Shown: positions 8,009-16,627 of the stretch, in pieces
Layout: each line of letters starts with the position of its first letter
Numbering within the stretch: the stretch's first letter is position 1
Assembly: GCA_021771035.1 (NCBI GenBank)
Contig: JAETPU010000019.1
Span: 1 to 53,186 of the forward strand
Direction of reading: 5' to 3'
From: Marvinbryantia formatexigens
GTDB taxonomy: Bacteria; Bacillota; Clostridia; Oscillospirales; Ruminococcaceae
Length of the DNA: 53,186 nucleotides
The notes under the pieces: model-generated
The model's database searches: none
What the model was told of the DNA's origin: nothing
The model's input: only the letters and a program-made list of their open reading frames with translations
Program-made: the position numbers and the translations under genes

Positions 8009-8761
8009 TTACTTAACAGCTCCCGGGAATTTCTCGTCCACCAGCTTGAGAGCGGCCTCGTCGGCAACCACAACACAGTCGTTGTGCATCTGGAGAATGG
8101 AGGCCTGAACCTGGGGAGTGATGTCGCCGAAGAAGGAATCCAGCATGGCCTGGGCCTTTGCCTCGCCATTGACAACCATGAGGATCTTCTTGGCCTTCAT
8201 AATGGAGCCTACACCCATGGTATAAGCCTTGGTGGGAACATCTTCGATGCGATCAAAGAACCGGGCGTTGGCCTCGATGGTCTTCTGAGTCAGGGTGACA
8301 CAGTGAGTTCCCATCTTAAAGCAGTCCGCGGGCTCGTTAAAGGCAATATGCCCGTTGCCGCCGATTCCCAGCACCTGCAGATCCACGCCGCCCATACTGT
8401 CGATGACCGCGTCATAGCGGGCGCATTCCGCAGCAATATCCGGGTTGGTGCCGTCCGGCAGGTGGGTGTTTTTCAAATCGATGTTGATGCCCTTGAACAG
8501 GTTGTGATACATAAAATAGGCATAGGACTGATCGTTCTGGGCAGTTAGGCCGAAATACTCGTCCAGGTTGACGGATTTCACCTGGGAGAAATCCAGATCC
8601 CCGGCCTGGTTCCAGGCAATCAGCTGCTGATACATCCCAACAGGGCTGGAACCTGTAGCCAGTCCCAATACGCTGTCCGGCTTCATCGCCACCTGCGCAC
8701 CCAGAATAATGGCTGCTTTTTTGCTCATATCCTCGTAATCTTTTGCACGGATAATTCTCAT
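8009..8761 (-). CDS. nagB: Glucosamine-6-phosphate deaminase
   Basis: The 250-aa enzyme converts glucosamine-6-phosphate to fructose-6-phosphate and ammonia, feeding amino sugars into glycolysis. Family motifs: LGLATGSSPVGMYQQL (phosphate binding), VNLDEYFGL (catalytic Asp region), and GIGGNGHIAFNEP. ATG at 8761 is preferred over an in-frame TTG at 8770: AAGGAG lies 10 nt before the ATG but almost touches the TTG. It has its own promoter and terminator and no nagA beside it. Confidence 0.95.
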   Translation of the reverse strand: MRIIRAKDYEDMSKKAAIILGAQVAMKPDSVLGLATGSSPVGMYQQLIAWNQAGDLDFSQVKSVNLDEYFGLTAQNDQSYAYFMYHNLFKGINIDLKNTHLPDGTNPDIAAECARYDAVIDSMGGVDLQVLGIGGNGHIAFNEPADCFKMGTHCVTLTQKTIEANARFFDRIEDVPTKAYTMGVGSIMKAKKILMVVNGEAKAQAMLDSFFGDITPQVQASILQMHNDCVVVADEAALKLVDEKFPGAVK

Positions 8762-8828
8762 GGCACCCAATCTCCTTTTTATCGTCCATCCGGGATAAAT
8801 TGCCGCGGACAGAATTTATTCTCCCTCT

Positions 8829-8857
8829 ATTGTACCGCAATCCGCTGGGATTGTCTA
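8829..8857 (-). promoter_or_regulatory. Sigma-A promoter of nagB
   Basis: On the minus strand TAGACA (8857-8852), 17 nt, then TACAAT (8834-8829). It overlaps the last codon of the upstream radical-SAM gene, so nagB can be transcribed independently. Confidence 0.65.
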
Positions 8858-9976
8858 TTGTTTTGCCGCCGCCATCCGGGCAATTTCCATGAGCCGCTCC
8901 ATGGCATAGCTGAAAAATTCCTGGTAGCTTTCACAGAAGTAGTTGAGGCTCGGCACACCGTCCACCACCGGTTCCCGGTCCCTGCGGCAGCCGCCCCGGC
9001 AGATTTTCAGCCATTTGCAGTTTTTGCAGGCCTCGTCCACGTGCAGGCTGGCCTCGGCAAAGGCGATTTCACGGCGGCGGGCCTCAATTTCCTCGAAGGA
9101 ATCCGTCACCAGGTTTCCCATACGGTATTCGTCCAGCACATAGAAATCGCAGGGATACACGCCGCCGTCCGCCTCGATGACAGTCTGGTAGCTGCAGTGG
9201 CCTATCACCCCGCAGGATTCCGGCAGGTACCCCATCAGCATCCCCACCAGGTTTTCGAAGTAGCGGATGTAGATGAAATTCCCGGCCTTCACATCTGCGT
9301 ACCACAGATCGAACAGGTTTTTTAGAAACTGTCCGTACAGCTTCGGCGTCAGGGAATAGGGGTGCTGGCCCTTTTCCTCATACAATGGATCCAGGCAGGG
9401 AATGAACTGCAGGTAACGCAGATTGTTCTTCTGGAAGAAACGGTAGATCCGCGCAATATGCCGGGCCGTGGCGGAGGTGACCACACACAGGATATTAAAT
9501 TCCACCTGATGCTTTTCCAGTAAGCGGGCGGCTTTCATTATCCGGTTGAAGGTCCCTTGGCGTTTGGCGTCCAGACGGTTGAGATCGTGCAGATCCTTGT
9601 CTCCGTCCAGGGAAAGGCCCACCAGGAAGTGGTTTTCCCCTAAAAATTGGGCCCACTCCTCATCGATGAGATAGCCATTTGTCTGAATACAGTTCTGGAT
9701 TTTGACATGGTGCACGTTATAGTCCCGCTCCAATTCCATCAGGCGGCGGAAAAAGGGCAGCCCGGCCAGGGTGGGCTCGCCTCCCTGAAAGGCAATGGTG
9801 CAGCTCTCCCGGGCATAGTCCAGCAGCTTTTTTATGATAATCTCCAGGTTTTCCTGGGTCATAATGCCATAGGACTGGATTTCCCGGTTTTCCGCAACGT
9901 CGTGGTAAAAGCAGTAGCGGCAGCGCATATTGCAGCTGCCGGAGGCAGGTTTAATCATAACAGTGATTGGCGGCAT
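8855..9976 (-). CDS. Anaerobic sulfatase-maturating enzyme (radical SAM, SPASM)
   Basis: The 373-aa radical S-adenosylmethionine enzyme would oxidise the active-site Cys (or Ser) of sulfatases to formylglycine in the cytoplasm without oxygen. The N terminus has the 4Fe-4S motif CNMRCRYC (Cys-x3-Cys-x2-Cys, about residues 14-21), then AFQGGEPTLAG. The C-terminal SPASM domain holds more cluster cysteines (CGVIGHCSYQ, GGVYPCDFY, CKNCKWLKICRGGCRRD, YFCESY). AGGAGGA lies 5 nt before the ATG. It is 253 nt downstream of a Cys-type sulfatase on the same strand, and a second sulfatase lies 4.8 kb away; both are plausible substrates. Confidence 0.93.
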   Translation of the reverse strand: MPPITVMIKPASGSCNMRCRYCFYHDVAENREIQSYGIMTQENLEIIIKKLLDYARESCTIAFQGGEPTLAGLPFFRRLMELERDYNVHHVKIQNCIQTNGYLIDEEWAQFLGENHFLVGLSLDGDKDLHDLNRLDAKRQGTFNRIMKAARLLEKHQVEFNILCVVTSATARHIARIYRFFQKNNLRYLQFIPCLDPLYEEKGQHPYSLTPKLYGQFLKNLFDLWYADVKAGNFIYIRYFENLVGMLMGYLPESCGVIGHCSYQTVIEADGGVYPCDFYVLDEYRMGNLVTDSFEEIEARRREIAFAEASLHVDEACKNCKWLKICRGGCRRDREPVVDGVPSLNYFCESYQEFFSYAMERLMEIARMAAAKQ

Positions 9977-10157
9977 GGGTTCCTCCTGGATTTGGCGGCT
10001 GGGAGAACGCCCCCGGCCGCGGGTTTCTTGGTTTTAGCGGGCTGTGTTCTGCCTGTCCGGCATCGGGCTGCCCGGCAGAAGGCAAAACGCAGAATATAGT
10101 ATCCTATCTGTAGAGTATTCTATAAAATATTCGGATTGTATCAGTTTTCCCGGTGCC

Positions 10158-10199
10158 TTCACCGGCTGTCTGCGGGAATCCCGATAGACACCGGGTGAA
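10158..10199. promoter_or_regulatory. Large imperfect hairpin between sulfatase and anSME
   Basis: TTCACCGGCTGTCT (10158-10171) pairs imperfectly with AGACACCGGGTGAA (10186-10199), with GGGAATCCC in the loop. No T-tract follows on the minus strand. It may be a leaky terminator or an mRNA-processing structure between the sulfatase and its maturase. Confidence 0.4.
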
Positions 10200-10229
10200 T
10201 CCTGATATCGGCGGCAGGTTTAGCCCTGC

Positions 10230-11570
10230 TTACAGCTCCTGGATAGGGGATTGGCTGTGGGGAAGAATCTGCGGAATTTCCTCGCCCGCCTCCTGCATCC
10301 GGGAAACTAAAACCTTCGCCAGCTGCGCCCGGATATGGGCGTACTCGGGGGCATCCACCAGGTTGACCCGCTCATGGGGATCGTTGGTCAGGTGGTACAG
10401 GTAGTCCTCATAGTAGGTATCGCTGCCGGATTGGGTGATGCCGTCCCCCTGGGCCCGTACGGAATATTTCCATTCCTTGGTGCGGATAGCCCGGCCAACC
10501 TGGCTTTCGCTGATCTGCATAAAGATGTTGTCGGTCCAGTTTTCGGCAGTGCCCTGGGCCAGCGGCAGCAGGGATTCTCCGTGCATCCCGGGGATGGGCT
10601 CGATGCCCGCGCAGTCCAACAAGGTGCGGGGCAAATCGATTAGGCTCACCATTTCCGGGATAGCCCCGCCGCCGGTAAAGCCGCCGCCATAGGCCACCAT
10701 GGGGATGTGGGTGCAGCCGTCATGGCAGGAGCGCTTATATTCGCTGTTGCGGGTGCAGAAATGAGAACCGTGATCACTGGTATAGATGACGATGGTGTCG
10801 TCCTCAATGCCCTTTTCCCTAAGCAGCGCGCGCACCCGGCCCAGGTTGTAGTCCAGGCGGTTGCAGGCACCCAGATAGTCCGGGTAATTCTCCCGCCAGT
10901 CGCCGCCGGTCCCCTCCAAATCGCCGGGGATGACAAAGTCCTTGTATTTTTCCTTGCTGCCATCGGGGCCTTCAAAGCAGTGATGGTCATTCTGATGATG
11001 GGGCTCGATGTGGGAGAGGAATAGGAAGAAGGGCTTTTCGGAATTGTGATCCCGGATATAGTCCAGGGCGAAGTCAGTGATGCAGTCCGCCCGGTAGCCC
11101 TTGAATTCCACCTTGTTGTTGTCGGTATCGTAGACATAGCCGTCGTAGCCGTGGGAGGTAAACTCCAGTACATCCGCGGCCATCCAGTAGTCATAGCCTC
11201 CCCGGCGCTCTTTGGGGACGGGGGCGGTCTCATAGTGGTTGCAGTCCATATCCGAGGCCAGGTGCCATTTGCCCACATAGGCGGTGTCATACCCGGCGTC
11301 GCTCAACCGGTGGGCGATGGTGTCGGCATCCAGGGGCAGGCTGATGGCGTTGATATAGCAGCCAACCTCAGTGGCATAGCGCCCCGTCTGCAGACAGGCT
11401 CTGGCAGGGCCGCACACCGGCTGGCAGGTATAGGCGTTTTGGAACAGTGTGCCCTCTTCGGCCATCCTGTCCAGGTTGGGGGTGATGTCCAGGGGCTGTC
11501 CATAGCATCCGGCGGTGTCCCACCGCTGCTGGTCCACGAAGAAGAATACAATGTTGGGCTGTTTTTTCAT
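10230..11570 (-). CDS. Cys-type sulfatase (type I, alkaline phosphatase superfamily)
   Basis: The 446-aa sulfate-ester hydrolase opens with NIVFFFVDQQRWDTAGCYG, giving metal-binding Asp13. The formylglycine motif C-x-P-x-R is CGPAR at residues 53-57, followed by ACLQTGRY. Further conserved blocks are VGKWHLA, FLFLSHIEPHH and IVIYTSDHGSH. No signal peptide is seen, so it should act in the cytoplasm, as expected for a Cys-type sulfatase matured by the adjacent radical-SAM enzyme. GGAGGAAG precedes the ATG. The layout resembles choline-sulfatase or glycan-sulfatase relatives, but the substrate cannot be told from sequence. Confidence 0.93.
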   Translation of the reverse strand: MKKQPNIVFFFVDQQRWDTAGCYGQPLDITPNLDRMAEEGTLFQNAYTCQPVCGPARACLQTGRYATEVGCYINAISLPLDADTIAHRLSDAGYDTAYVGKWHLASDMDCNHYETAPVPKERRGGYDYWMAADVLEFTSHGYDGYVYDTDNNKVEFKGYRADCITDFALDYIRDHNSEKPFFLFLSHIEPHHQNDHHCFEGPDGSKEKYKDFVIPGDLEGTGGDWRENYPDYLGACNRLDYNLGRVRALLREKGIEDDTIVIYTSDHGSHFCTRNSEYKRSCHDGCTHIPMVAYGGGFTGGGAIPEMVSLIDLPRTLLDCAGIEPIPGMHGESLLPLAQGTAENWTDNIFMQISESQVGRAIRTKEWKYSVRAQGDGITQSGSDTYYEDYLYHLTNDPHERVNLVDAPEYAHIRAQLAKVLVSRMQEAGEEIPQILPHSQSPIQEL

Positions 11571-11766
11571 GGGAAACTTCCTCCATTCTCATCTATTTTG
11601 TGTCTGCTTATTGATGAATGTCCTTTTACTGGGCATTTGTGTGGGGAATTGTGTGCCGGTTCCCTGCGGCCAGACCGGTTTTGCCTTCTCGGGATGCCGC
11701 CGTATTAGGCAGAGAGAACCCGCGCGGAATTTGTAAGGTTACTTTGCCTTCTGGTATGCTCCATTT

Positions 11767-11794
11767 ATTGTATAGACTATTAGAAAATATACAA
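11767..11794 (-). promoter_or_regulatory. Probable promoter of the first sulfatase
   Basis: On the minus strand TTGTAT (11794-11789), 16 nt, then TACAAT (11772-11767), within an A+T-rich block that stands out from the GC-rich surroundings. The leader to the sulfatase start would be about 190 nt. An ACAAATTGT site overlaps the -35 box. Confidence 0.5.
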
Positions 11795-11799
11795 ATTGT
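11791..11799. promoter_or_regulatory. Candidate operator ACAAATTGT at the sulfatase promoter
   Basis: The 9-bp quasi-palindrome ACAA-A-TTGT overlaps the -35 box of the sulfatase promoter and is the same core as in the MATE operator at 12971-12983. The lrp-type gene lies between the two sites, so it is an obvious candidate for the binding protein; this is inference. Confidence 0.4.
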
Positions 11800-11908
11800 T
11801 ATATGAATTTAACCCTGAAACACTTTGCCGCAGCCGGCCCGCGGTGTCCTCTGGGCATTGCGGTGACACAACGGCATTATTTTCCAGGTCGTCTTGGCAC
11901 CCGGCTTC

Positions 11909-12367
11909 CTACAGACGCAGGCCCTTCACATCCTTGATCCGGGAGAGGATCACATGGGTGTCGATGCTCTGAATACCGGGCAGCGTGTCGATCTGTGTAA
12001 GGATAAACTGCTCCAGCTGGGACTGCGACGAGGCCACCGCGTGCAGATGCAGGCAGCCTCTGCCGGTCATGCGGTACAGCTGGGTGACAATATCGCTATC
12101 GCGCAGGCGCTGGATCACGGTGTCCAGGTGCTCGGGAGAAACCTGAAGCTCAAAATAACAGGATACGGCGCCGCTGATTTTCTGGGGATTGATAATCGTA
12201 GTATATTCTTCGATAATGCCGCTTTTCTCCAGGGCGTCGATGCGCGCCTTTACCGCCACCCGGGAAAGCCCCACCTGTGCGGCAAGCTCGGAATAGGAGC
12301 TGCGGGCATTTTTGATTAAAAGCTCAATGAGCTGCTGATCCACAGGATCTAGGGAATCGAAAACCAT
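11909..12367 (-). CDS. Lrp/AsnC-family transcriptional regulator
   Basis: The 152-aa protein has an N-terminal helix-turn-helix (DPVDQQLIELLIKNARSSYSELAAQVGLSRVAVKARI, about residues 5-42) and a C-terminal RAM ligand-binding domain (about 65-148), the standard length and order for this family. Members bind amino acids or other small metabolites as dimers to octamers. AAAGGAG lies before the ATG. It sits between the sulfatase and the divergent MATE exporter, both of which have an ACAAATTGT-core palindrome at their promoter, suggesting local regulation. Confidence 0.93.
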   Translation of the reverse strand: MVFDSLDPVDQQLIELLIKNARSSYSELAAQVGLSRVAVKARIDALEKSGIIEEYTTIINPQKISGAVSCYFELQVSPEHLDTVIQRLRDSDIVTQLYRMTGRGCLHLHAVASSQSQLEQFILTQIDTLPGIQSIDTHVILSRIKDVKGLRL

Positions 12368-12525
12368 CGGTTAGCTCCTTTCATTGGCTCGGTGGCTGCT
12401 GCATTTCATCACAAACTGAAACCCCGCGGGAATTCCCGCCAGGCTTGGAAAACCCGATTCCGCCCGAAGGCATGGCGGTGCCGGAGTACGCAATGGGCCC
12501 GGACAGGCCTCAAGCTGATAGTATC

Positions 12526-12534
12526 AGTATAGCA
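12526..12534 (-). promoter_or_regulatory. Extended -10 promoter of the lrp-type gene
   Basis: On the minus strand the sequence TGCTATACT gives an extended -10 box (TG-n-TATACT) at 12534-12526. No good -35 box is seen. The leader would be about 155 nt. Confidence 0.45.
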
Positions 12535-12937
12535 CAAAGCTGGCGGCAATGGAGAATTTTTTACGCTGGTTTACGGGTAAAATAAACGTCCCAAGGCACA
12601 GCGCCCGCCTGGCTTGTGCGGCTGCACTTGGCGTGAAGGCCTCTCAATGCGAAGCCGGAATACAGAATGCATGGTTCGGCCGCCAGAAACCGCATTCCCG
12701 GATTTCTGCATGGAGAACAGGCACCGGATTGACGGCAGCGGTATAGGGCTCACCCTCAGGGCTGTGCCAGCACGGATACAGGCCAGGAGCGCCATTGCCC
12801 GATTCGGGGAGGGGATGGCATCATACCACTGAAGTCTGCGGCATCCCCAAGGCATTTTGAAACGCCTGGTTTTGGTGCCGGACCAAGAAAAATACAGCCC
12901 GATCGCATCCAGTATGGATACAAATAGCAAGTTTTAA
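12535..12937. other. About 400-nt divergent intergenic region, no gene seen
   Basis: This stretch between the lrp promoter and the MATE promoter has only short frames without ribosome binding sites. I see no riboswitch or clear repeat in it. Confidence 0.4.
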
Positions 12938-12966
12938 TTGACAATTTATTTAATATAAGCTAAAAT
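12938..12966 (+). promoter_or_regulatory. Strong sigma-A promoter of the MATE gene
   Basis: A perfect TTGACA (12938-12943), exactly 17 nt, then TAAAAT (12961-12966). Confidence 0.85.
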
Positions 12967-12970
12967 TTAC

Positions 12971-12983
12971 TTACAAATTGTAA
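12971..12983. promoter_or_regulatory. Palindromic operator TTACAAATTGTAA at the MATE start site
   Basis: A perfect 13-bp palindrome begins 4 nt after the -10 box, where a bound repressor would block transcription. It contains the ACAAATTGT core also found at the sulfatase promoter. Likely binder: the adjacent Lrp-type regulator (inference). Confidence 0.55.
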
Positions 12984-13015
12984 TCTATAACTTTCTAATT
13001 GTGGGTGAAGAGGGA

Positions 13016-14371
13016 ATGCATACAGACCTGACCAAAGGGCCGATTACCAAAAACCTGCTGCGTTTTGCGTTTCCGCTGATGGTGGGAAATCTGCTGCAGC
13101 AGCTGTATAACATCGCGGACACCTGCATTGTGGGGCAGTTCCTGGGAGCGGACGCCCTGGCGGCGGTGGGTTCCGCCTATACCCTCATGGTATTTTTGAC
13201 CTCCATCCTGCTGGGATTATGTATGGGCAGCGGCGCGGCGTTTTCCATGCTGTATGGCAAGCGGGATTTTGAGGGGCTTAAAAACAGCATCTTTCTCTCT
13301 TTCTGCCTGATTGGCGCCATTACCGTGCTCCTCAATGTGCTGGTATTCCTGGGGTTGGACTGGCTTTTGGTGCTGCTGCAGGTCCCGACACAGGTGGTGC
13401 CTCTGATGCGGGAATACCTCTGGGTTATTTTCTGGGGCCTGAGCGCAACCTTTCTGTATAACTTTTATGCCAACCTGCTGCGGGCGGTGGGAAACTCTGT
13501 GGTTCCCCTTGCTTTTTTAGGGGTAAGCGCGGTTCTCAACATTCTACTGGATGTTCTGTTTGTTGTAGGCTGGAACTGGGGCGTTTGGGGCGCTGCCGTC
13601 GCAACGGTATTGTCCCAGTTTGTCAGCGGTATCGGCATGATGGCGTACACGTTGGCAAAGTTCCCTCAGCTGAGGGTTTGCCGCCGCCAGATGCACTGGA
13701 ATTCCAAGGGCCTGCGGCAGATTGCCTCTTTGTCGGTGCTCACCTGCGTGCAGCAGTCTGTCATGAACTTGGGGATCCTGATGGTACAGGGGCTAGTAAA
13801 CAGCTTCGGCACCGCTGTCATGGCGGCCTTTGCCGCAGCCGTGAAGATTGATTCCTTCGCCTATATGCCGGTGCAGGACTTTGGAAACGCGTTTTCCACC
13901 TTCATTGCGCAGAACTATGGGGCGCAGCAGGAGGAACGGATCCGAAGGGGGATCCGCAGCGCCGCCGTGTGCGCGGCAGTGTTCTGCGCCGTGGTCAGCG
14001 GTGCGGTGTTTGTGTTTGCCCCGGCTCTTATGGGGATTTTTATCGAACCGTCCCAGACACAGATTCTCTCCATTGGGGTACATTACCTGCGGGTGGAGGG
14101 CGTGTTCTATCTGGGAATTGGGATCCTGTTTTTACTATACGGCTTTTACCGGGCGGTCAACCGTCCCATGATGTCAGTAGTGCTGACCGTGATTTCCCTG
14201 GGAACCCGGGTGGGGCTTGCCTATCTGCTCTCGGCAGTACCGGCCCTGGGCGTGACGGGAATCTGGATGTCTGTCCCCATTGGCTGGGCCCTGGCGGACG
14301 CGGCGGGAGTGTGGTATTATCTGCGGCATAAGCGGGATTGTCTGAGCTTCCAAAGCCCCGGAGAAGTGTGA
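13016..14371 (+). CDS. MATE-family multidrug/cation exporter
   Basis: The about 451-aa membrane protein has roughly twelve hydrophobic segments, typical for the Na+- or H+-coupled MATE exporters (DinF/NorM-like clade). It starts with the usual DLTKGPITKNLLRFAFPLMVGNLLQQLYNIADT block; a second half-repeat begins near KGLRQIASLSVLTCVQQSVMNLG. The start is ambiguous. ATG 13016 fits homology, but the GAGGG before it is too close for an ordinary ribosome binding site, and the in-frame GTG at 13001 has none, so initiation may be weak. It is transcribed from a strong promoter with an overlapping palindrome. The transported compound is unknown; its place in the sulfatase locus allows export of a product or toxin. 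Confidence 0.93.
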   Translation: MHTDLTKGPITKNLLRFAFPLMVGNLLQQLYNIADTCIVGQFLGADALAAVGSAYTLMVFLTSILLGLCMGSGAAFSMLYGKRDFEGLKNSIFLSFCLIGAITVLLNVLVFLGLDWLLVLLQVPTQVVPLMREYLWVIFWGLSATFLYNFYANLLRAVGNSVVPLAFLGVSAVLNILLDVLFVVGWNWGVWGAAVATVLSQFVSGIGMMAYTLAKFPQLRVCRRQMHWNSKGLRQIASLSVLTCVQQSVMNLGILMVQGLVNSFGTAVMAAFAAAVKIDSFAYMPVQDFGNAFSTFIAQNYGAQQEERIRRGIRSAAVCAAVFCAVVSGAVFVFAPALMGIFIEPSQTQILSIGVHYLRVEGVFYLGIGILFLLYGFYRAVNRPMMSVVLTVISLGTRVGLAYLLSAVPALGVTGIWMSVPIGWALADAAGVWYYLRHKRDCLSFQSPGEV

Positions 14372-14642
14372 GCGGGAATCGGGAACGGCAGTGGCCTTAC
14401 TTTCTGATCGCTTCTGAGAATGGCCGGCGGATTCATAAATGCTTGTACATCCGGTTAAAGGGGCCTTCTAAGGGCCTGTCACCGGGAGGCGTATCAAACA
14501 CGAAATTTGTCTGCACGTGCCGTGCAATCCTCGTTCTGGCACGGGTGTTCTATTATCAAGAACTTTGTATTTACAGCTTTCTTCGCCTAACGCCGAAGTT
14601 TTTTAACCTTCTACTGGCTGTCCCGGTGGCTGCATAGCAATA
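14372..14642. other. 270-nt tail region after MATE, no gene
   Basis: It contains short inverted repeats (GGGGCCTTC-taa-GGGCC near 14460; CGTGCC near 14517 and GGCACG near 14538) but no frame with a ribosome binding site. Confidence 0.35.
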
Positions 14643-14676
14643 AAAGGGCTGTAACTCAGAAGAGTTTCAGCCCTTT
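14643..14676. terminator. Bidirectional terminator between MATE and the second sulfatase
   Basis: AAAGGGCTG-T-AACTC (14643-14657) pairs with GAGTT-T-CAGCCCTTT (14662-14676). On the minus strand TTTTATT follows; on the plus strand only a weak T-tract follows. It lies between convergent genes. Confidence 0.75.
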
Positions 14677-14764
14677 CCTTTGTGGCGGGAAGCTTCCCTT
14701 TACAACAATCGAATTTCCGATATACTCCCAGCCGGGGCACTCCAGGGTGATATAGACCGGTGAC

Positions 14765-16249
14765 TTAAAAGCGCTCGATCTCGTCCCGGATGATGCCGGG
14801 GCCGAAGGGGGCCAGCGCGGTCATGATATAGGGGTTCACACAGTTGTCGTGGGTGTGGTGGGCAAATTTCCACAGCTTTTTGCACATTTGGTACACGATG
14901 TCCCGGTAGGGGGAGTTTTCGGGATCCGGGCGGTAAATCAGGTTATGAAGCTCGTTGGGATCCGCCCTCAGGTCGTAGAGCTCGTCAAAGTCGAAGGAGT
15001 TAAAGACATACTTATACCGGCTGTCCCACACCGCCCGCTGGATGCCGTAGATTTCGTTTCCGTTGGTCTGGGAATAGCTCTCGGTGCGCCAGGTATCGGG
15101 GGAACGGTTTTCCAGGAAAGGTCGCAGGGAGTCCCCGGCAAACTCCCGGTTGACGCTGACGGAGGCCAAATCCAGAAAGGTGGGGGCATAGTCCGCCAGG
15201 TTGATGGGCGCCTCACACACCCGGCCCGGATTTTGGATGCCCGCGCCGCCGATGATGGAGCACACCTGGTAGGCCTCTTTAAAGCAGGGGAGCCCCTTGG
15301 CCCAGAGCCCATGGGAACCGATATAATCCCCATGATCCGAGCAATACACCACCACCGTGTCCTCCCAGAGGTTTCGTTCATCCATCACGTCCAGCAGCTG
15401 CCCAAACAGGTAATCCTCATAGCTGCAAAAGGCATAGAAGCGCCGGATGCTCTCCCGCTGTTCGGACTCGGTCAACTGGCTGTAGCGGCAGCGGGTACGG
15501 CGGTACAGGGCGGGCTTATCCTCCATGGAATCTCCAAAGCTCTCCGGGAGCTGGATGGAATCCGGATCATAGAGATCTAAAAAACGCTGGGGGACAAAGT
15601 AGGGGTCATGGGGGCCCAGCACGCCGGTATACAGAAAAAAGGGCTTGGAGGAGTCCATCCGGCGCAGCTGTTCTGCCGCCGCCTCGACCACCTGGGCATC
15701 CTGGTAGGGGGATTCGTCGATGCCATACTGAAGATAACGGGTATAGCCTTCGCGCAGGATCTGCCCCTCCTGGCGGGGAAGATCCCGGGTGTCGATGGGA
15801 TCCCGGTTATAGGTGTCCCATTCACTGTATTCGGGCCGGTTGGGAAAGCTGCGGTAGGGCTTGGTATTGTGGTGCAGAAGCTCAAAGCCCCGGTCGGCGG
15901 GGGACTCGGTTTGAGAGACGTGCCATTTCCCGGAAAAATACATCTGGTACCCGGCAGCGGCTAAGTCCTCGCTGAAGCACCGTACTCCGTCATACAGTCC
16001 CCGGGAAAGCGTGTTGCTGACGCTGACATTGTTCCACACCCCGTGCTGGGTGGGGTACAATCCGGTGAAGAAGGTGGCCCTGGCTGGGCAGCAGTGGGGC
16101 GCCGGGGTATAGGCGTTCTGGAAGGTGACGCCCCGGCGGCGAAGCCTGTCCAGGTTTGGTGTGAGCACAGGGCTTCCCTCAAGGACGGTGTCTCCGCGCT
16201 GATGGTCCGTCATAAAGACCAGGAAATTTTTTCGCTTTTGGGTCGGCAT
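14765..16249 (-). CDS. Cys-type sulfatase, second copy
   Basis: A 494-aa type I sulfatase of a different subgroup from the one at 10230-11570. It starts KNFLVFMTDHQRGDTVL with metal-binding Asp; the formylglycine motif is CCPAR at residues 53-57 (Cys53), followed by ATFFTGLYPTQHG. Other conserved blocks are FSGKWHVS, FFLYTGVLGPHDPY and VVYCSDHGDYIGSHGLWAKG. No signal peptide is visible, so it should be cytoplasmic and depend on the radical-SAM maturase at 8855-9976. AGGGGAG lies 7 nt before the ATG. The substrate is unknown. Confidence 0.93.
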   Translation of the reverse strand: MPTQKRKNFLVFMTDHQRGDTVLEGSPVLTPNLDRLRRRGVTFQNAYTPAPHCCPARATFFTGLYPTQHGVWNNVSVSNTLSRGLYDGVRCFSEDLAAAGYQMYFSGKWHVSQTESPADRGFELLHHNTKPYRSFPNRPEYSEWDTYNRDPIDTRDLPRQEGQILREGYTRYLQYGIDESPYQDAQVVEAAAEQLRRMDSSKPFFLYTGVLGPHDPYFVPQRFLDLYDPDSIQLPESFGDSMEDKPALYRRTRCRYSQLTESEQRESIRRFYAFCSYEDYLFGQLLDVMDERNLWEDTVVVYCSDHGDYIGSHGLWAKGLPCFKEAYQVCSIIGGAGIQNPGRVCEAPINLADYAPTFLDLASVSVNREFAGDSLRPFLENRSPDTWRTESYSQTNGNEIYGIQRAVWDSRYKYVFNSFDFDELYDLRADPNELHNLIYRPDPENSPYRDIVYQMCKKLWKFAHHTHDNCVNPYIMTALAPFGPGIIRDEIERF

Positions 16250-16469
16250 AAGGCGCTCCCCTTTCCTTTTGGCATATTCTAAGGCCCATTATAACACACC
16301 TAGAATGAAACACAATGAGGACGGGCGGTACAGCGGAGCCGGACGAAGAAAATGAAAAATATAGTTTTTCTTTATTTGCATGAAAATTGGGTGGTTTGCA
16401 CCCAATCAAATTGTCATCCAATTCCATCCCAAAGCCCTGCCACTGGGATGCAGGCAGTTCATTCTTGGC

Positions 16470-16618
16470 CTAGTAGTACGGCATCCCTACGGAGAATTGA
16501 AACAGGTTTCAATTCTCCGTAGTCGGAACAATACTGAGGGCTAAGCGGAGAAGCAAACTGAGGGCATCCCGGTGCACCTCCGATGAACCCCGGGATACGG
16601 TAGTAATTTGATAGACAG
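16470..16618 (-). repeat. R1 palindromic dispersed repeat, copy B (inverted)
   Basis: This copy is in the opposite orientation to those at the window ends. Its core 16487-16522 is a perfect palindrome with 17-bp arms (CTACGGAGAATTGAAAC, AG, then the reverse complement). Beyond the core, 16523-16545 matches the first 30 nt of copy A. The stretch 16545-16618 matches the end-of-window module that reads GTCTATCAAATTACT...CCGGG...CACCGGGA (compare 52934-52981). It ends 10 nt before the stop of the first XRE gene, so it forms the left border of the A+T-rich island. Confidence 0.75.
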
Positions 16619-16627
16619 AATTGAAAT

